Source: Spirochaetes bacterium ADurb.BinA120 (GTDB taxonomy: Bacteria; Spirochaetota; UBA4802; UBA5368). From it: a stretch of 32,568 bases of DNA. The stretch spans positions 1-32,568 of the forward strand of contig MVZN01000032.1 in the NCBI GenBank assembly GCA_002069125.1, written 5' to 3'. Shown one piece after another: positions 24,915 through 32,568 of this stretch. The notes under the pieces are model-generated. The model saw only the letters and a list, made by a program, of their open reading frames with translations. It was not told where the DNA came from and did no database searches. A program made the position numbers and the translations under genes. How positions within the stretch are numbered: the first letter of the stretch is position 1; the number at the start of each line of letters is the position of its first letter.

Positions 24915-26039
24915 ATGAAAGATTTTACCCTGATTGCCGTTTGCGCATTCGGTCTCGAGTCCCTGCTCGAAGGCGAGCTTAAGGCCCTTGGATACGCCGA
25001 TCTTAGAAAGTCGGACGGCAAGGTCTTTTTCAGCGGGAACGAGCGGGATATCGCCCGCTGCAACCTGTGGCTTCGGACCGCCGACCGCGTTCAGATTCTC
25101 ATGGCGGAGTACGACGCGCCGGATTTTGGCGCTCTCTTCGACGGGGCCTTTGCGGTGGAATGGGAGCGCTTTATCCCCGAGAATGGCCGGATGCACGTTA
25201 TGGCGCGCTCTGTGAAATCGAGGCTGTCGAGCCTTCCGGCCTGCCAGTCCGTGGTCAAGAAGGCGGTGGTTAGGGCCATGTCCAGAAGGTTCGGGCGCGA
25301 GCGCTTCGAGGAGAACGGCCCGCTCTTTCCGATCGAACTATCCCTTTCGTCGGACCGCGCGTTGATCACGCTTGATACCAGCGGAGACGGCCTGCATAAA
25401 CGTGGATACAGAAAGGCGAAGGGCGGGGCCCCTTTAAGGGAAACGCTTGCGGCCGCGCTGGTGATGTTGAGCCGCTGGGACACCTCCCGCCCGTTCGCCG
25501 ACCCCCTGTGCGGCTCGGGCACCATCCCAATCGAGGCCTGTCTTATAGGCGCCAATATGGCTCCCGGGCTGGGGCGCTCCTTCGCCGCGGAGTTCTGGCC
25601 GCTCATGGCGGGAAGGGCCTGGCGCGACGCGCGCGAGGAGGCCAGATCGTCGATCCGCCGCGAGGATTTCAAGGTGTACGCCTCGGACTTCGACGCACAG
25701 GTATTCCGGAAGGCCCGGGAGAACGCCGCCGCGGCCGGAGTCGCAGGGCACATCGTATTCGAAAGAAAAAAACTGGAGGAATTCAGCTCCGCAAAGCCCC
25801 GCGGATGTCTGGTCTGCAATCCTCCGTATGGGGAGCGCATGGGCGAAAAGGCCGAAGTGGAGGGGTTATACCGGGCCATGGGAATGGTGCTGGGCAAGCT
25901 CGATTCATGGTCCGTTTTCGTACTTACCGCGCATCCCGATTTCGAGAAACATTATGGCCGCCCGGCCGATAAAAACCGGAAGCTCTATAACGGGAAAATA
26001 AAATGCTATCTGTATCAGTATTTCGGCCCGCTCATTTAG
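24915..26039 (+). CDS. THUMP-domain 23S rRNA methyltransferase (RlmL N-domain/YpsC family)
   Basis: 374 residues, cytoplasmic, SAM-dependent methyltransferase acting on guanine N2 of large-subunit rRNA (E. coli RlmL N-terminal half; B. subtilis YpsC is similar in size). The N-terminal ferredoxin-like and THUMP parts cover about 1-160, with the signature FGLESLLEGELKALGY. The Rossmann-fold domain has DPLCGSGTIPIEA (about 196-208) as the SAM-binding loop and CNPPYGERMG (about 299-308) as the catalytic N-P-P-Y motif. It lacks the second methyltransferase (RlmK) half of E. coli RlmL. It follows tRNA-Gln and its terminator by about 100 bases and so has its own transcript. The target base is inferred from family. 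Confidence 0.92.
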   Translation: MKDFTLIAVCAFGLESLLEGELKALGYADLRKSDGKVFFSGNERDIARCNLWLRTADRVQILMAEYDAPDFGALFDGAFAVEWERFIPENGRMHVMARSVKSRLSSLPACQSVVKKAVVRAMSRRFGRERFEENGPLFPIELSLSSDRALITLDTSGDGLHKRGYRKAKGGAPLRETLAAALVMLSRWDTSRPFADPLCGSGTIPIEACLIGANMAPGLGRSFAAEFWPLMAGRAWRDAREEARSSIRREDFKVYASDFDAQVFRKARENAAAAGVAGHIVFERKKLEEFSSAKPRGCLVCNPPYGERMGEKAEVEGLYRAMGMVLGKLDSWSVFVLTAHPDFEKHYGRPADKNRKLYNGKIKCYLYQYFGPLI

Positions 26040-26141
26040 GCCCCGCTCGATGGGCGTTGAATGCCCTAATCGCCCGTATTGACCGCTCATTCCGTTCCCG
26101 GATAATCATGGTCCCCGCCGGTACGCGCGTAGAAACGCCCT

Positions 26142-26879
26142 TCAATACCTGCGCTTCATCTGTATGAGCGTTCCGCGCTCCATCCTCACCCGGTATTCGA
26201 TCCCCATCGGGTACAGTATGAGAGTGCCCTCGCCGTGCTCGTGGTCCTCCTCCCAGTTGCCTGTATATTTATTACCGTCGGGGAAAAGGCAGGTGCCGTT
26301 GCCGTGGCGTTTGCCGTCCTTCCAGTTACCCCGGTACTTTTCGCCCCCGGAAAGAACACAGGTCCCGAAACCGTTCCGGCGGTCGTTATACCATTCCCCG
26401 CTGTAAGAGCCGCCGTCCGGAAGCGTCAGAGTACCGTAGCCATGCCGCTTGTCGTTCCGCCATTCGCCGGTGTACCTGGTCCCGTCGGCGCCGATAAAGG
26501 TGCCGTTGCCGTGGCGCATGTTTTTCACCCATCCCCCGGAATATCGGCTCCCGTCGGCGTATTGGTAGCTTCCCTCTCCCTGCCATTCGCCTCTTTCCCA
26601 GTTTCCGGAATAAGCGCGGTTGTTGGGATAGGTAATCGTCCCCTGGCCGTGCGTCATGCCGGCCCTCCAGCCGCCTTCGTAACGGGACCCGTCGGGGTAA
26701 ACGCAAACGCCGTGTCCATCGGGGAGGCCGTTTTTCCATTCGCCGGTATATCGGCGGCCGTCTTCGAATTGTCTGCTTCCGCTTCCGTTGGTGCAGTTGC
26801 CCGTGCAGGGTTCGAGGGCGTGCCCGGCGGGAACGGTGAGGTAGAGGGCTGTGAGGACCAGTATAAGCGGACCTTTCAT
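26142..26879 (-). CDS. Exported MORN-repeat protein
   Basis: 245 residues from ATG 26879, chosen because it begins with a clear signal peptide: MKGP, then a hydrophobic core (LILVLTALYLTV) and a cleavage region at PAGHALE. The longer frame to 27035 adds 52 polar residues before that signal. After cleavage come two cysteines in EPCTGNC and eight consecutive MORN repeats of 23 residues, each with a Y-x-G-x-W and a G-x-G-x-G/T core (for example YTGEW...HGYGT). In eukaryotes MORN repeats serve as membrane or protein platforms; in bacteria exported copies are common but unassigned. The first cysteine does not sit in a typical lipobox. It is convergent with the rRNA methyltransferase gene. Confidence 0.9.
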   Translation of the reverse strand: MKGPLILVLTALYLTVPAGHALEPCTGNCTNGSGSRQFEDGRRYTGEWKNGLPDGHGVCVYPDGSRYEGGWRAGMTHGQGTITYPNNRAYSGNWERGEWQGEGSYQYADGSRYSGGWVKNMRHGNGTFIGADGTRYTGEWRNDKRHGYGTLTLPDGGSYSGEWYNDRRNGFGTCVLSGGEKYRGNWKDGKRHGNGTCLFPDGNKYTGNWEEDHEHGEGTLILYPMGIEYRVRMERGTLIQMKRRY

Positions 26880-27110
26880 GGCGCGGTGCTCCAGGGCTTT
26901 CCCTTTAAGGATATCGTATCGCTTATGTCCGGTATTTGCAAGCTTTTTGTAAGAGTAACTCCGACAAACGGGTGATGGGCGTTTTCGGGAGTATATGCCG
27001 TTTCTCCGATATGATCCATGGATGGGAGGGTGCAAGTGGGGCTTGTTAATAGAATATTTAAGCGCATTGCGGCGTTCGATGAAAACAGCCCTGTCCTGCC
27101 TGACCGCGGA

Positions 27111-27902
27111 TTATCCCTCCGGCGGAAGCGTCCGGATAACGCCGACTCCTCTTATCAGGTAAAAAACCGCTATTCCATAATAGATGATGAAGAACCACGG
27201 GATGTCCATCTCCGTCGCGGATGAGGCCGTTTTAATGATGATGGACAGCGTCAGCGAATACATGGAGAGCCGGAACAGGATGTTGAACGGCACCTGCCTT
27301 TGCGCCAGCGCGAATCCGGCAAGGCCGATAAGGGCCACGAAGAGGGCGCTTAGGTATTTCGCAAGGACCGAAAACACGAGAATGAATGCCGTTATCGCCG
27401 CGGTGAGTACCCAGTGATACGATATGAGGCGCTCAACGTCTCTCTTCGCGATGGGCGCGTACTGCTTTAAGGCATCCAGGCTGTAGTGGCGTGTTTCGAT
27501 TTCGTTCTTTTTATACAGCACGCCCTCGTTCGAGAGATAGATACCCCTGGGATAATCATTCAGGATGGAATGGTCCGTCTTTCCGGAGGGATCGAACACC
27601 CAGATGAACCGCTCCTCGTCGATGGAAATTACGGGAAGCCTGCCTTTCGCATTGAAGCCTTCCGGCGTAAAAACGAAATCCGGAAAGTCCGTACGGAAAT
27701 ACCGTCCCGCCCGCTCCAGCGACACGTCGATCTCCCGGGCCACGGGAATTGCCGCTATCGACGCGCACACGAGCGAGAAGACGAGCAGGTATATAACGGC
27801 GTGCGCCGTCGGCCTCATGGCGAGGGCGGCGTACGCAGTGGCGTCGTACAGGCTACGCGCGACGGAAAGGATCAGGTTGTCCCTGTATTTTCGTTCTTTC
27901 AT
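27111..27902 (-). CDS. DUF1189-family membrane protein
   Basis: 263 residues. One TM helix near 33-53 is followed by a roughly 110-residue extracytoplasmic part (FTPEGFNAKGRLPVISIDEERFIWVFDPSGK, a beta-rich stretch) and three or four TM helices near the C-terminus. This topology and the YLLVFSLVCA and FPD-F-x-F segments recall the DUF1189 family, whose function is unknown, with links to maltodextrin genes in some Firmicutes. GGAGAG lies before ATG 27902. A possible operator with an overlapping TATATT -10 lies 40 bases upstream. The assignment is a resemblance, not proven. Confidence 0.65.
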   Translation of the reverse strand: MKERKYRDNLILSVARSLYDATAYAALAMRPTAHAVIYLLVFSLVCASIAAIPVAREIDVSLERAGRYFRTDFPDFVFTPEGFNAKGRLPVISIDEERFIWVFDPSGKTDHSILNDYPRGIYLSNEGVLYKKNEIETRHYSLDALKQYAPIAKRDVERLISYHWVLTAAITAFILVFSVLAKYLSALFVALIGLAGFALAQRQVPFNILFRLSMYSLTLSIIIKTASSATEMDIPWFFIIYYGIAVFYLIRGVGVIRTLPPEG

Positions 27903-27934
27903 GGGGCTCTCCGAAGGTTAAGGGCCGGGGCCCA

Positions 27935-27954
27935 ATATACTGACTGCTCGCTCA
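27935..27954 (-). promoter_or_regulatory. Operator/-10 candidate upstream of the DUF1189 gene
   Basis: TGACTGCTCGCTCA (27941-27954) matches the palindrome at 16790-16803 at 12 of 14 positions. On the minus strand TATATT, a possible -10, follows almost directly (complement of 27935-27940), so a bound protein would block the promoter. No good -35 was found. Confidence 0.38.
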
Positions 27955-28057
27955 GCCCGATTCGGCCATACGTCGCGTCATAATGCAAATCATTTTCGGC
28001 GGGTCTTCCGGCATTCCGCGCGGTATACCGGGCATTATGCGCCACGCTTCGGGCCGT

Positions 28058-29524
28058 TCAATACATGAGCATGGGAAGCCCTATGACCCCCAGGTCGATT
28101 ATGAAGTGACAGATAACGCATGGCAGTACGCTCCGCGTACGTTCGAAAACCATGCCGAGCACCGCGCCATAGATGAAGCTGAGTACGAAGAACAGCGGCC
28201 CGCCCACGGCAAGATGGATGAGGGCGTAAAGGGCCGCCTGCGAGGCAAGAGCGGCGGCCAGGCCCAGGCCCGAGGCTTGCAGTAGCCGAAAGAGCGCGAG
28301 CCGGAAGAAGACCTCTTCGGCGAGTGAGTTGAGGAGGGAGATGGCTATTACGGGAGGCCAGTATTCCGCTCCGCGCAGGGAGTATCTGGCGGCGCCCAGA
28401 AGTATGACGGCGTAGGCAAGGCTGCCGAATAGGGCGAGACCGAACCATGGATTGAAGAGCCGCCGAACTTCGAGTCTAAAAGAGGGGATGAACGGTAATC
28501 CGGCCTTTACCAGGAATAAAAGCCCGGCCATCTCCAGAAGGAAAACCGGCAGATAGGCGGGAATTCTCCCCCATGCCTCGGAAACGCTTTCCACCGGGAA
28601 CAGGGGCCAGGTGACGAGCCCCGTCCTTATAAGGAGCGCGATGAGGGCGAAGAAGGCGAGAAAAAGGGCGGAAAGCGCGCCCGCCGCGACGCGCGCGCCG
28701 AAGATGCGCCTTGCGTCCCCGGACAATTCATTGTAGCGGTTCTTAAGCGCGGTCGCGGCGAGTATGAGCGAGCCAATCGCCACGAAGGCGATCATTACTA
28801 TCTGCGCCTGGGTGAGCCCGAGCGCCGCGATCGATTCGGTCCGGATGAATTCGATTATAAAACGTGCGTCGCCGTAGAGGATCAGATAGAGCGCCGTAAT
28901 CTTCCCCCCCTCGCGCATGCGCTCTGTCGATCCCGGAGCGTATATGCGTTCGTGCATCTTTCTGAGCGTGAAAAAGATCGCGAGGTTATAGGCGATATCG
29001 TAAAGAGGCACAGGATTATAGAACTCGACGCTTAAGCCGAAAAAGTTAAGTGCGATCGGGCCGCCCCAGCAGCATCCAACGAGAAGGCAGGCGACCCTGC
29101 CGATCGCGTTGGAAAGAGGAATGTAGAGGAAGAAGGTGTCCGAAATGTCCCAGAAGCGGAAACGCATGGCGAAAAGTAGCGCGCTGATAAGCACGGTCGG
29201 AAGCATCAGGCTCGCGTGAAACGTGTGGTAGCTTTGCGAGCTTACGATGTCAGCCAGAAGCGAGTAGCTCCAGAGCTGGCTGGGATGATAGAAGATGTTG
29301 GCCGCCCGGGAGCTTATAAACCCCGCAGGCAGGATGAATATCGCTATTATCAGGAAAAAACGGCGCACCCTGGCCCTGTCATAGTTCAGCGCGAGGATTT
29401 TGCGGTAGACCAAAAGGAGCCCTGTTGCGACCGCCAGAACGACGATGGTATTGTAAATGGAATTGGTGATCGTGACGAACAGCCGGGGATCGACATCGTA
29501 TTTAAGCAGCAAATAGGAGATCAT
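28058..29524 (-). CDS. Lgt-like/CPBP intramembrane protease fusion
   Basis: 488 residues, multi-pass. The N-terminal half (about 1-270) resembles prolipoprotein diacylglyceryl transferase: YHTFHASLM near 108-116 and NAIGRVACLLVGCCWGGP (about 140-157), a divergent form of the Lgt signature, then RFIIEFIRTE. The C-terminal half carries the CPBP/CAAX-protease (Abi) signature in order: EEVFFR (about 402-407), ALIHLA (His near 438) and HFIIDL (His near 478). The catalytic residues of both families are recognisable, but the Lgt part is diverged and the Lgt activity is uncertain. It starts 33 bases after the SpeE-like gene on the same strand, so they are probably co-transcribed. No normal separate lgt lies in the window. 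Confidence 0.8.
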   Translation of the reverse strand: MISYLLLKYDVDPRLFVTITNSIYNTIVVLAVATGLLLVYRKILALNYDRARVRRFFLIIAIFILPAGFISSRAANIFYHPSQLWSYSLLADIVSSQSYHTFHASLMLPTVLISALLFAMRFRFWDISDTFFLYIPLSNAIGRVACLLVGCCWGGPIALNFFGLSVEFYNPVPLYDIAYNLAIFFTLRKMHERIYAPGSTERMREGGKITALYLILYGDARFIIEFIRTESIAALGLTQAQIVMIAFVAIGSLILAATALKNRYNELSGDARRIFGARVAAGALSALFLAFFALIALLIRTGLVTWPLFPVESVSEAWGRIPAYLPVFLLEMAGLLFLVKAGLPFIPSFRLEVRRLFNPWFGLALFGSLAYAVILLGAARYSLRGAEYWPPVIAISLLNSLAEEVFFRLALFRLLQASGLGLAAALASQAALYALIHLAVGGPLFFVLSFIYGAVLGMVFERTRSVLPCVICHFIIDLGVIGLPMLMY

Positions 29525-29557
29525 GGGTGTGTCCGTTCCATCGATGGATTTCCGTGC

Positions 29558-32500
29558 TCAATCGAGTCGAGCGAGGCCCTGCCGCGCGCCCATGTGTCCC
29601 GGATCGAGTCTGAGCGCCCGGCGGTATTGCGTAAGGGCTAAGTAGCGGTCGCCCTCCGCCTCCGCGATCAGACCGAGCTCGAAATGTATCTCGCCGTCGA
29701 AGGGGGTAAGCTCTTCGGCGCGGCTGAAGCTTCTTCTGGCTTCCGCTATTCGGTACTGGAATTTACGGGTCATCCCGAGCGCGTAATGAAGCTCCGCCGC
29801 GTCCGGGTTCGTATCGATACCGGTGGAGAACTCCCGGGCCGCTGCCTCCAGGTCGCCCTTTCTAAGATATATCCATCCGAGATGGTAATGAGCCTCGAAC
29901 GATGCTCCTGTTTCGATTGCCTTTTTGAGGTTTCTTGCGGCCTCGTCGAACCTTCCAGTTTTAAGTAAGGCCTCGCCCATAAGGGTTAGGGCCTCTCCCG
30001 AGCGGGGCCGGATGGCGAGCGCTTCGCGAAGCGCGACGATCATCCGAAGGTAATCGCCTTCACGGCGAAGTTCCCGCGACAGAGAGAGGAAATCGTCGAA
30101 GCTTTTAGGCTCTCCGGCGGGTTTGGCGGCCGGGGGCGCCATGGATATGCCGTCGGCGTGCGTCGATATCCCGGGGTAATCCGGCACGATGGCCAGGGCC
30201 CTGCGAATCTCGACGGCATGCGCCGGGTCCCCCCGGCTGTTGAGGAGCATCGCGGAGACGACATGCCCGGTCGCCATGCTCATTCGTTCAATTTCCGCGG
30301 CGAGCCGGTCGCGCCCTCGCCCATGTATCAGCAGGGATGAGGCCGGCGTGCGGTACAGCCGTATGAGCGAGAGAGCGTTGGAAAGGTCGTGCATGGTCGT
30401 TCTCGACATGGCGAATTCGAGATAAGGGTCGTTTTCCGTATGCAGCCTGCCGCACTCTTCGAGGTCGTCGATGGAGGCCTGGTCGAACTTGAAGATGTCG
30501 AGAAAGGCGGCGGGCGAGCCGTATCCTATCTCCGTGAGATCCCCGCGCGCGTACCGATCGAAGCGCGCCGAAAATACGTCGGGTTCGACGATAAAAGGGG
30601 AGTCCGAGCCCGCGATCAGCGCGTGCTGGTTGTCGTGGCTGGTGGCGAACCAGAAGCTGACGTATGGGAATTCCGCGCGGAACGTCTTTAAAAGCGAAAC
30701 GAGGCTCGAGACGTCCATGTCCACCGGCATCCACGAGGTCATAATGCCGCCGGGCCTCAGGCGGCTTTTAGCGGTCCGGAAGTACTCCCGCGTATATAGC
30801 CCGGAGTTGCCCGCGTAGAAGGGCCATATCGAATCGTTCATGATGATGTCGTAGCGCTCGGAGCTAAGCCGGAGGTAGTTGGCCCCGTCCATTATTATCG
30901 GACGAAACCTGGGATTGCGGACCACGCCGCCGTTGATGTCGCGAAAGAACCGGTCGGAGGTCTCGATGACCGAGTCGCTTATCTCGACCACGTCGAGCCT
31001 TTCAATATCGTATGACGTGACAATGCGGGAGGTCTCGCCGCTGCCGAAACCGACCTGGCAAACGAGCCGGGGCCCCGGGTGCAGGAGCATGGGGATATGC
31101 GCCTGCAGCTTCTGCGTGGTGCGCAGGGTGTACGCGGTGCCTGCGACATTGATGGAGCCCGTGGAAATGACTCGATGGCCGCTTGCGAAGTGGTGCACCG
31201 TGGTGATGCCCTCTATCCCCTCGTGGGCGTAATCGATCACCGAGCTCGGATCGTGCGCCGCCTCGCCTTTGTTATAGTAACGAAAGAGATGGTCGCCGGG
31301 CAGGATGAGCATTGCGGAGAGCATAACCGGCCAGGGCGCGAGCTTGCGGACAAAACGGCCGGCCCGGGCGGTGGGCTTCTCCGAGGGCATCCTTTCGGCC
31401 AGGACCAGCGCCGCGGTGGCGGCGCAGGAGCTTATAAGCACCATGATGAGCATGGATACCTGCGTGCCGGCGAGCGTTATTAGGAGAAAACCGGTCGCGA
31501 CGCAACCGACTATCGATCCGGCGGTGCTCGCCGCGTAGAGGGCGCCGAGCGATTCGCCGAGGCGCGATATTTGCCGCGTGAAGACGGCCGCCGCAGTGGG
31601 GAAGGCCATGCCGACAAGAAAGGTGGGAAGCGCCATCACCGCCGCCGAGGGCAGCAGAGCGGCCCTTACAATATTGCCGGCCCAGGTAGTCGCGGTTGAA
31701 CCGGCGTCGGCCGGCATTCCGGCCAGCAGACCGAAGGCCGGAAGCGACAGGAATATCGATGCCGCCACCCCCCACTGCAAAAGGCCCCAGAGCCTTAGAT
31801 GATTTCGAATGACGAGGCGGCGGTCGAAGAGCGTAAAGCTCAGGCTTCCAAGTCCGATCCCAAGCAGAAAGGTGGTGAGCATGGTGGAAAAGGCGTAGAC
31901 GGTAGTTTTCAGCATGAAAACGAGCAGGCGTGTCCAGAGAATCTCGCACGAGAGCGATACGAAGCCGGCGGTAGCGGCGAGAAAGAGGAATATCCGCGCG
32001 TGTGAGTCGGAAATGGCGGATGATGGTTTCGCGGTCCGCGCGCTCTCCGCCGCCTCGGCCGGCTTTTCGTCCGAAATGAGCCTCGCGGCGAGGGCCACCG
32101 AGAGCGCTATGATGAGATTGACGGCCGCCGCGATAAAAACCGTCTCTCTTACGCCGAAGGATTTTATGAGATAAAACCCGGCCGCAAGGCAGCCGGCGGC
32201 GGCCCCCAGCGTATTTATTCCGTACAGAAGTCCGGTCCCTCTGCCCACCTCTCCCGGACGGCGCACGAAGAAGCGGGCGATTACCGGAAGCGTTCCGCCC
32301 ATTAGAACAGTGGGGATGGCCACCAGCACGAAGGAGAGGACGAAGCGGGCCGCGGTGAGGAGCGTATCCGAGAATCCCATCATGCCGTAAAGGAAGCGAT
32401 AAACCGGATCGATCAGGGGGACGGCGAGGGTGATGAGCACCGCGAACAGGGCGATACCCGCCTCGAGGGACGCGTATACCGCGAGTATTCCTCTCTTCGT

Positions 32501-32568
32501 ATCTATGAGCCCGCCGAAGAGCCGGCCGCCCAGCGCGAGCCCCGCCATGAAGGCCGACAGTACGGCGG
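29558..32568 (-). CDS. Spermidine synthase-like membrane protein with TPR tail (5' end outside window)
   Basis: The frame stays open to the right edge, coding AVLSAFMAGLALGGRLFGG, so the true start lies beyond it; ATG 32548 is internal. At least 1,003 residues are visible. The first about 430 hold around a dozen TM helices like those of fused spermidine-synthase/MFS-type proteins. Then comes a SpeE-like Rossmann domain with GFGSGET (near residue 506 of the visible part) and VEIS, followed by MDGANYL and MNDS. The polyamine residues are not all typical, so transferase specificity is uncertain. The C-terminal about 210 residues form around five TPR repeats (for example AHYHLGWIYLRKGDLEAAAREF). 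Membrane-anchored SpeE-like proteins are widespread but poorly characterised. It precedes the Lgt/CPBP gene by 33 bases. Confidence 0.88.
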   Translation of the reverse strand, partial: AVLSAFMAGLALGGRLFGGLIDTKRGILAVYASLEAGIALFAVLITLAVPLIDPVYRFLYGMMGFSDTLLTAARFVLSFVLVAIPTVLMGGTLPVIARFFVRRPGEVGRGTGLLYGINTLGAAAGCLAAGFYLIKSFGVRETVFIAAAVNLIIALSVALAARLISDEKPAEAAESARTAKPSSAISDSHARIFLFLAATAGFVSLSCEILWTRLLVFMLKTTVYAFSTMLTTFLLGIGLGSLSFTLFDRRLVIRNHLRLWGLLQWGVAASIFLSLPAFGLLAGMPADAGSTATTWAGNIVRAALLPSAAVMALPTFLVGMAFPTAAAVFTRQISRLGESLGALYAASTAGSIVGCVATGFLLITLAGTQVSMLIMVLISSCAATAALVLAERMPSEKPTARAGRFVRKLAPWPVMLSAMLILPGDHLFRYYNKGEAAHDPSSVIDYAHEGIEGITTVHHFASGHRVISTGSINVAGTAYTLRTTQKLQAHIPMLLHPGPRLVCQVGFGSGETSRIVTSYDIERLDVVEISDSVIETSDRFFRDINGGVVRNPRFRPIIMDGANYLRLSSERYDIIMNDSIWPFYAGNSGLYTREYFRTAKSRLRPGGIMTSWMPVDMDVSSLVSLLKTFRAEFPYVSFWFATSHDNQHALIAGSDSPFIVEPDVFSARFDRYARGDLTEIGYGSPAAFLDIFKFDQASIDDLEECGRLHTENDPYLEFAMSRTTMHDLSNALSLIRLYRTPASSLLIHGRGRDRLAAEIERMSMATGHVVSAMLLNSRGDPAHAVEIRRALAIVPDYPGISTHADGISMAPPAAKPAGEPKSFDDFLSLSRELRREGDYLRMIVALREALAIRPRSGEALTLMGEALLKTGRFDEAARNLKKAIETGASFEAHYHLGWIYLRKGDLEAAAREFSTGIDTNPDAAELHYALGMTRKFQYRIAEARRSFSRAEELTPFDGEIHFELGLIAEAEGDRYLALTQYRRALRLDPGHMGARQGLARLD

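Overview
The window is GC-rich, mostly single-copy bacterial chromosome from a Gram-negative, chemotactic, selenoprotein-making organism. Pointers to this are a non-mevalonate isoprenoid enzyme (IspD), an OmpA-like peptidoglycan-binding domain, a 6-TM chemoreceptor, an H1-like Lys/Ala-rich DNA-binding protein, direct Gln-tRNA charging (glnS plus tRNA-Gln) and an in-frame UGA read as selenocysteine. The mix would suit a deep Spirochaetota or a former-deltaproteobacterial lineage. This placement is inference; no rRNA or other reliable marker is present.

Layout. 1-527: AT-richer intergenic DNA with hairpins, a structured repeat and a good promoter. 528-3302: stand-alone PLD-nuclease/SF2-helicase fusion. 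3519-5989 (minus): ispD, a small repeat element and a polysaccharide flippase. 6109-10905: the most interesting block, a prokaryotic Ras/Rab-like GTPase module. It consists of a winged-helix/roadblock-like/TM/BON/OmpA protein, the small GTPase, a PAS-SpoIIE (PP2C) phosphatase and, convergent with shared stop-codon bases, a PAS-HD-GYP protein carrying the same sensor domain as the phosphatase. 11011-13719: glgP with its own promoter and terminator. 13958-14220: histone H1-like gene with a strong terminator. 14359-18069 (minus): SDR, MFS transporter and a TMEM43-like membrane protein. 18224-18436: a palindromic, MITE-like intergenic element. 18574-20268: glnS. 20347-21294 (minus): CDF metal exporter. 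21610-23421: chemoreceptor.

23728-24659: a structured repeat, a near-perfect Fur box abutting a promoter, and a selenocysteine peroxiredoxin whose UGA codon is followed by a SECIS-like hairpin. A gene caller that treats UGA only as stop would split this gene in two. 24674-24818: tRNA-Gln(CUG) with promoter and terminator. 24915-26039: THUMP/RlmL-type rRNA methyltransferase. 26142-32568 (minus): exported MORN-repeat protein, DUF1189 membrane protein, an Lgt-like/CPBP-protease fusion, and a partial MFS-like/spermidine-synthase-like/TPR protein running off the right edge.

How the genes may work together. The 6.1-10.9 kb block looks like an envelope-sensing circuit. A membrane protein with periplasmic BON and OmpA domains and a cytoplasmic GTPase-partner-like domain would control the GTPase, which would feed a protein phosphatase and, through the twin sensor domain, cyclic-di-GMP turnover. 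The peroxiredoxin is probably an iron- or peroxide-regulated defence enzyme. The remaining genes look like ordinary housekeeping or envelope functions without tight operon links.
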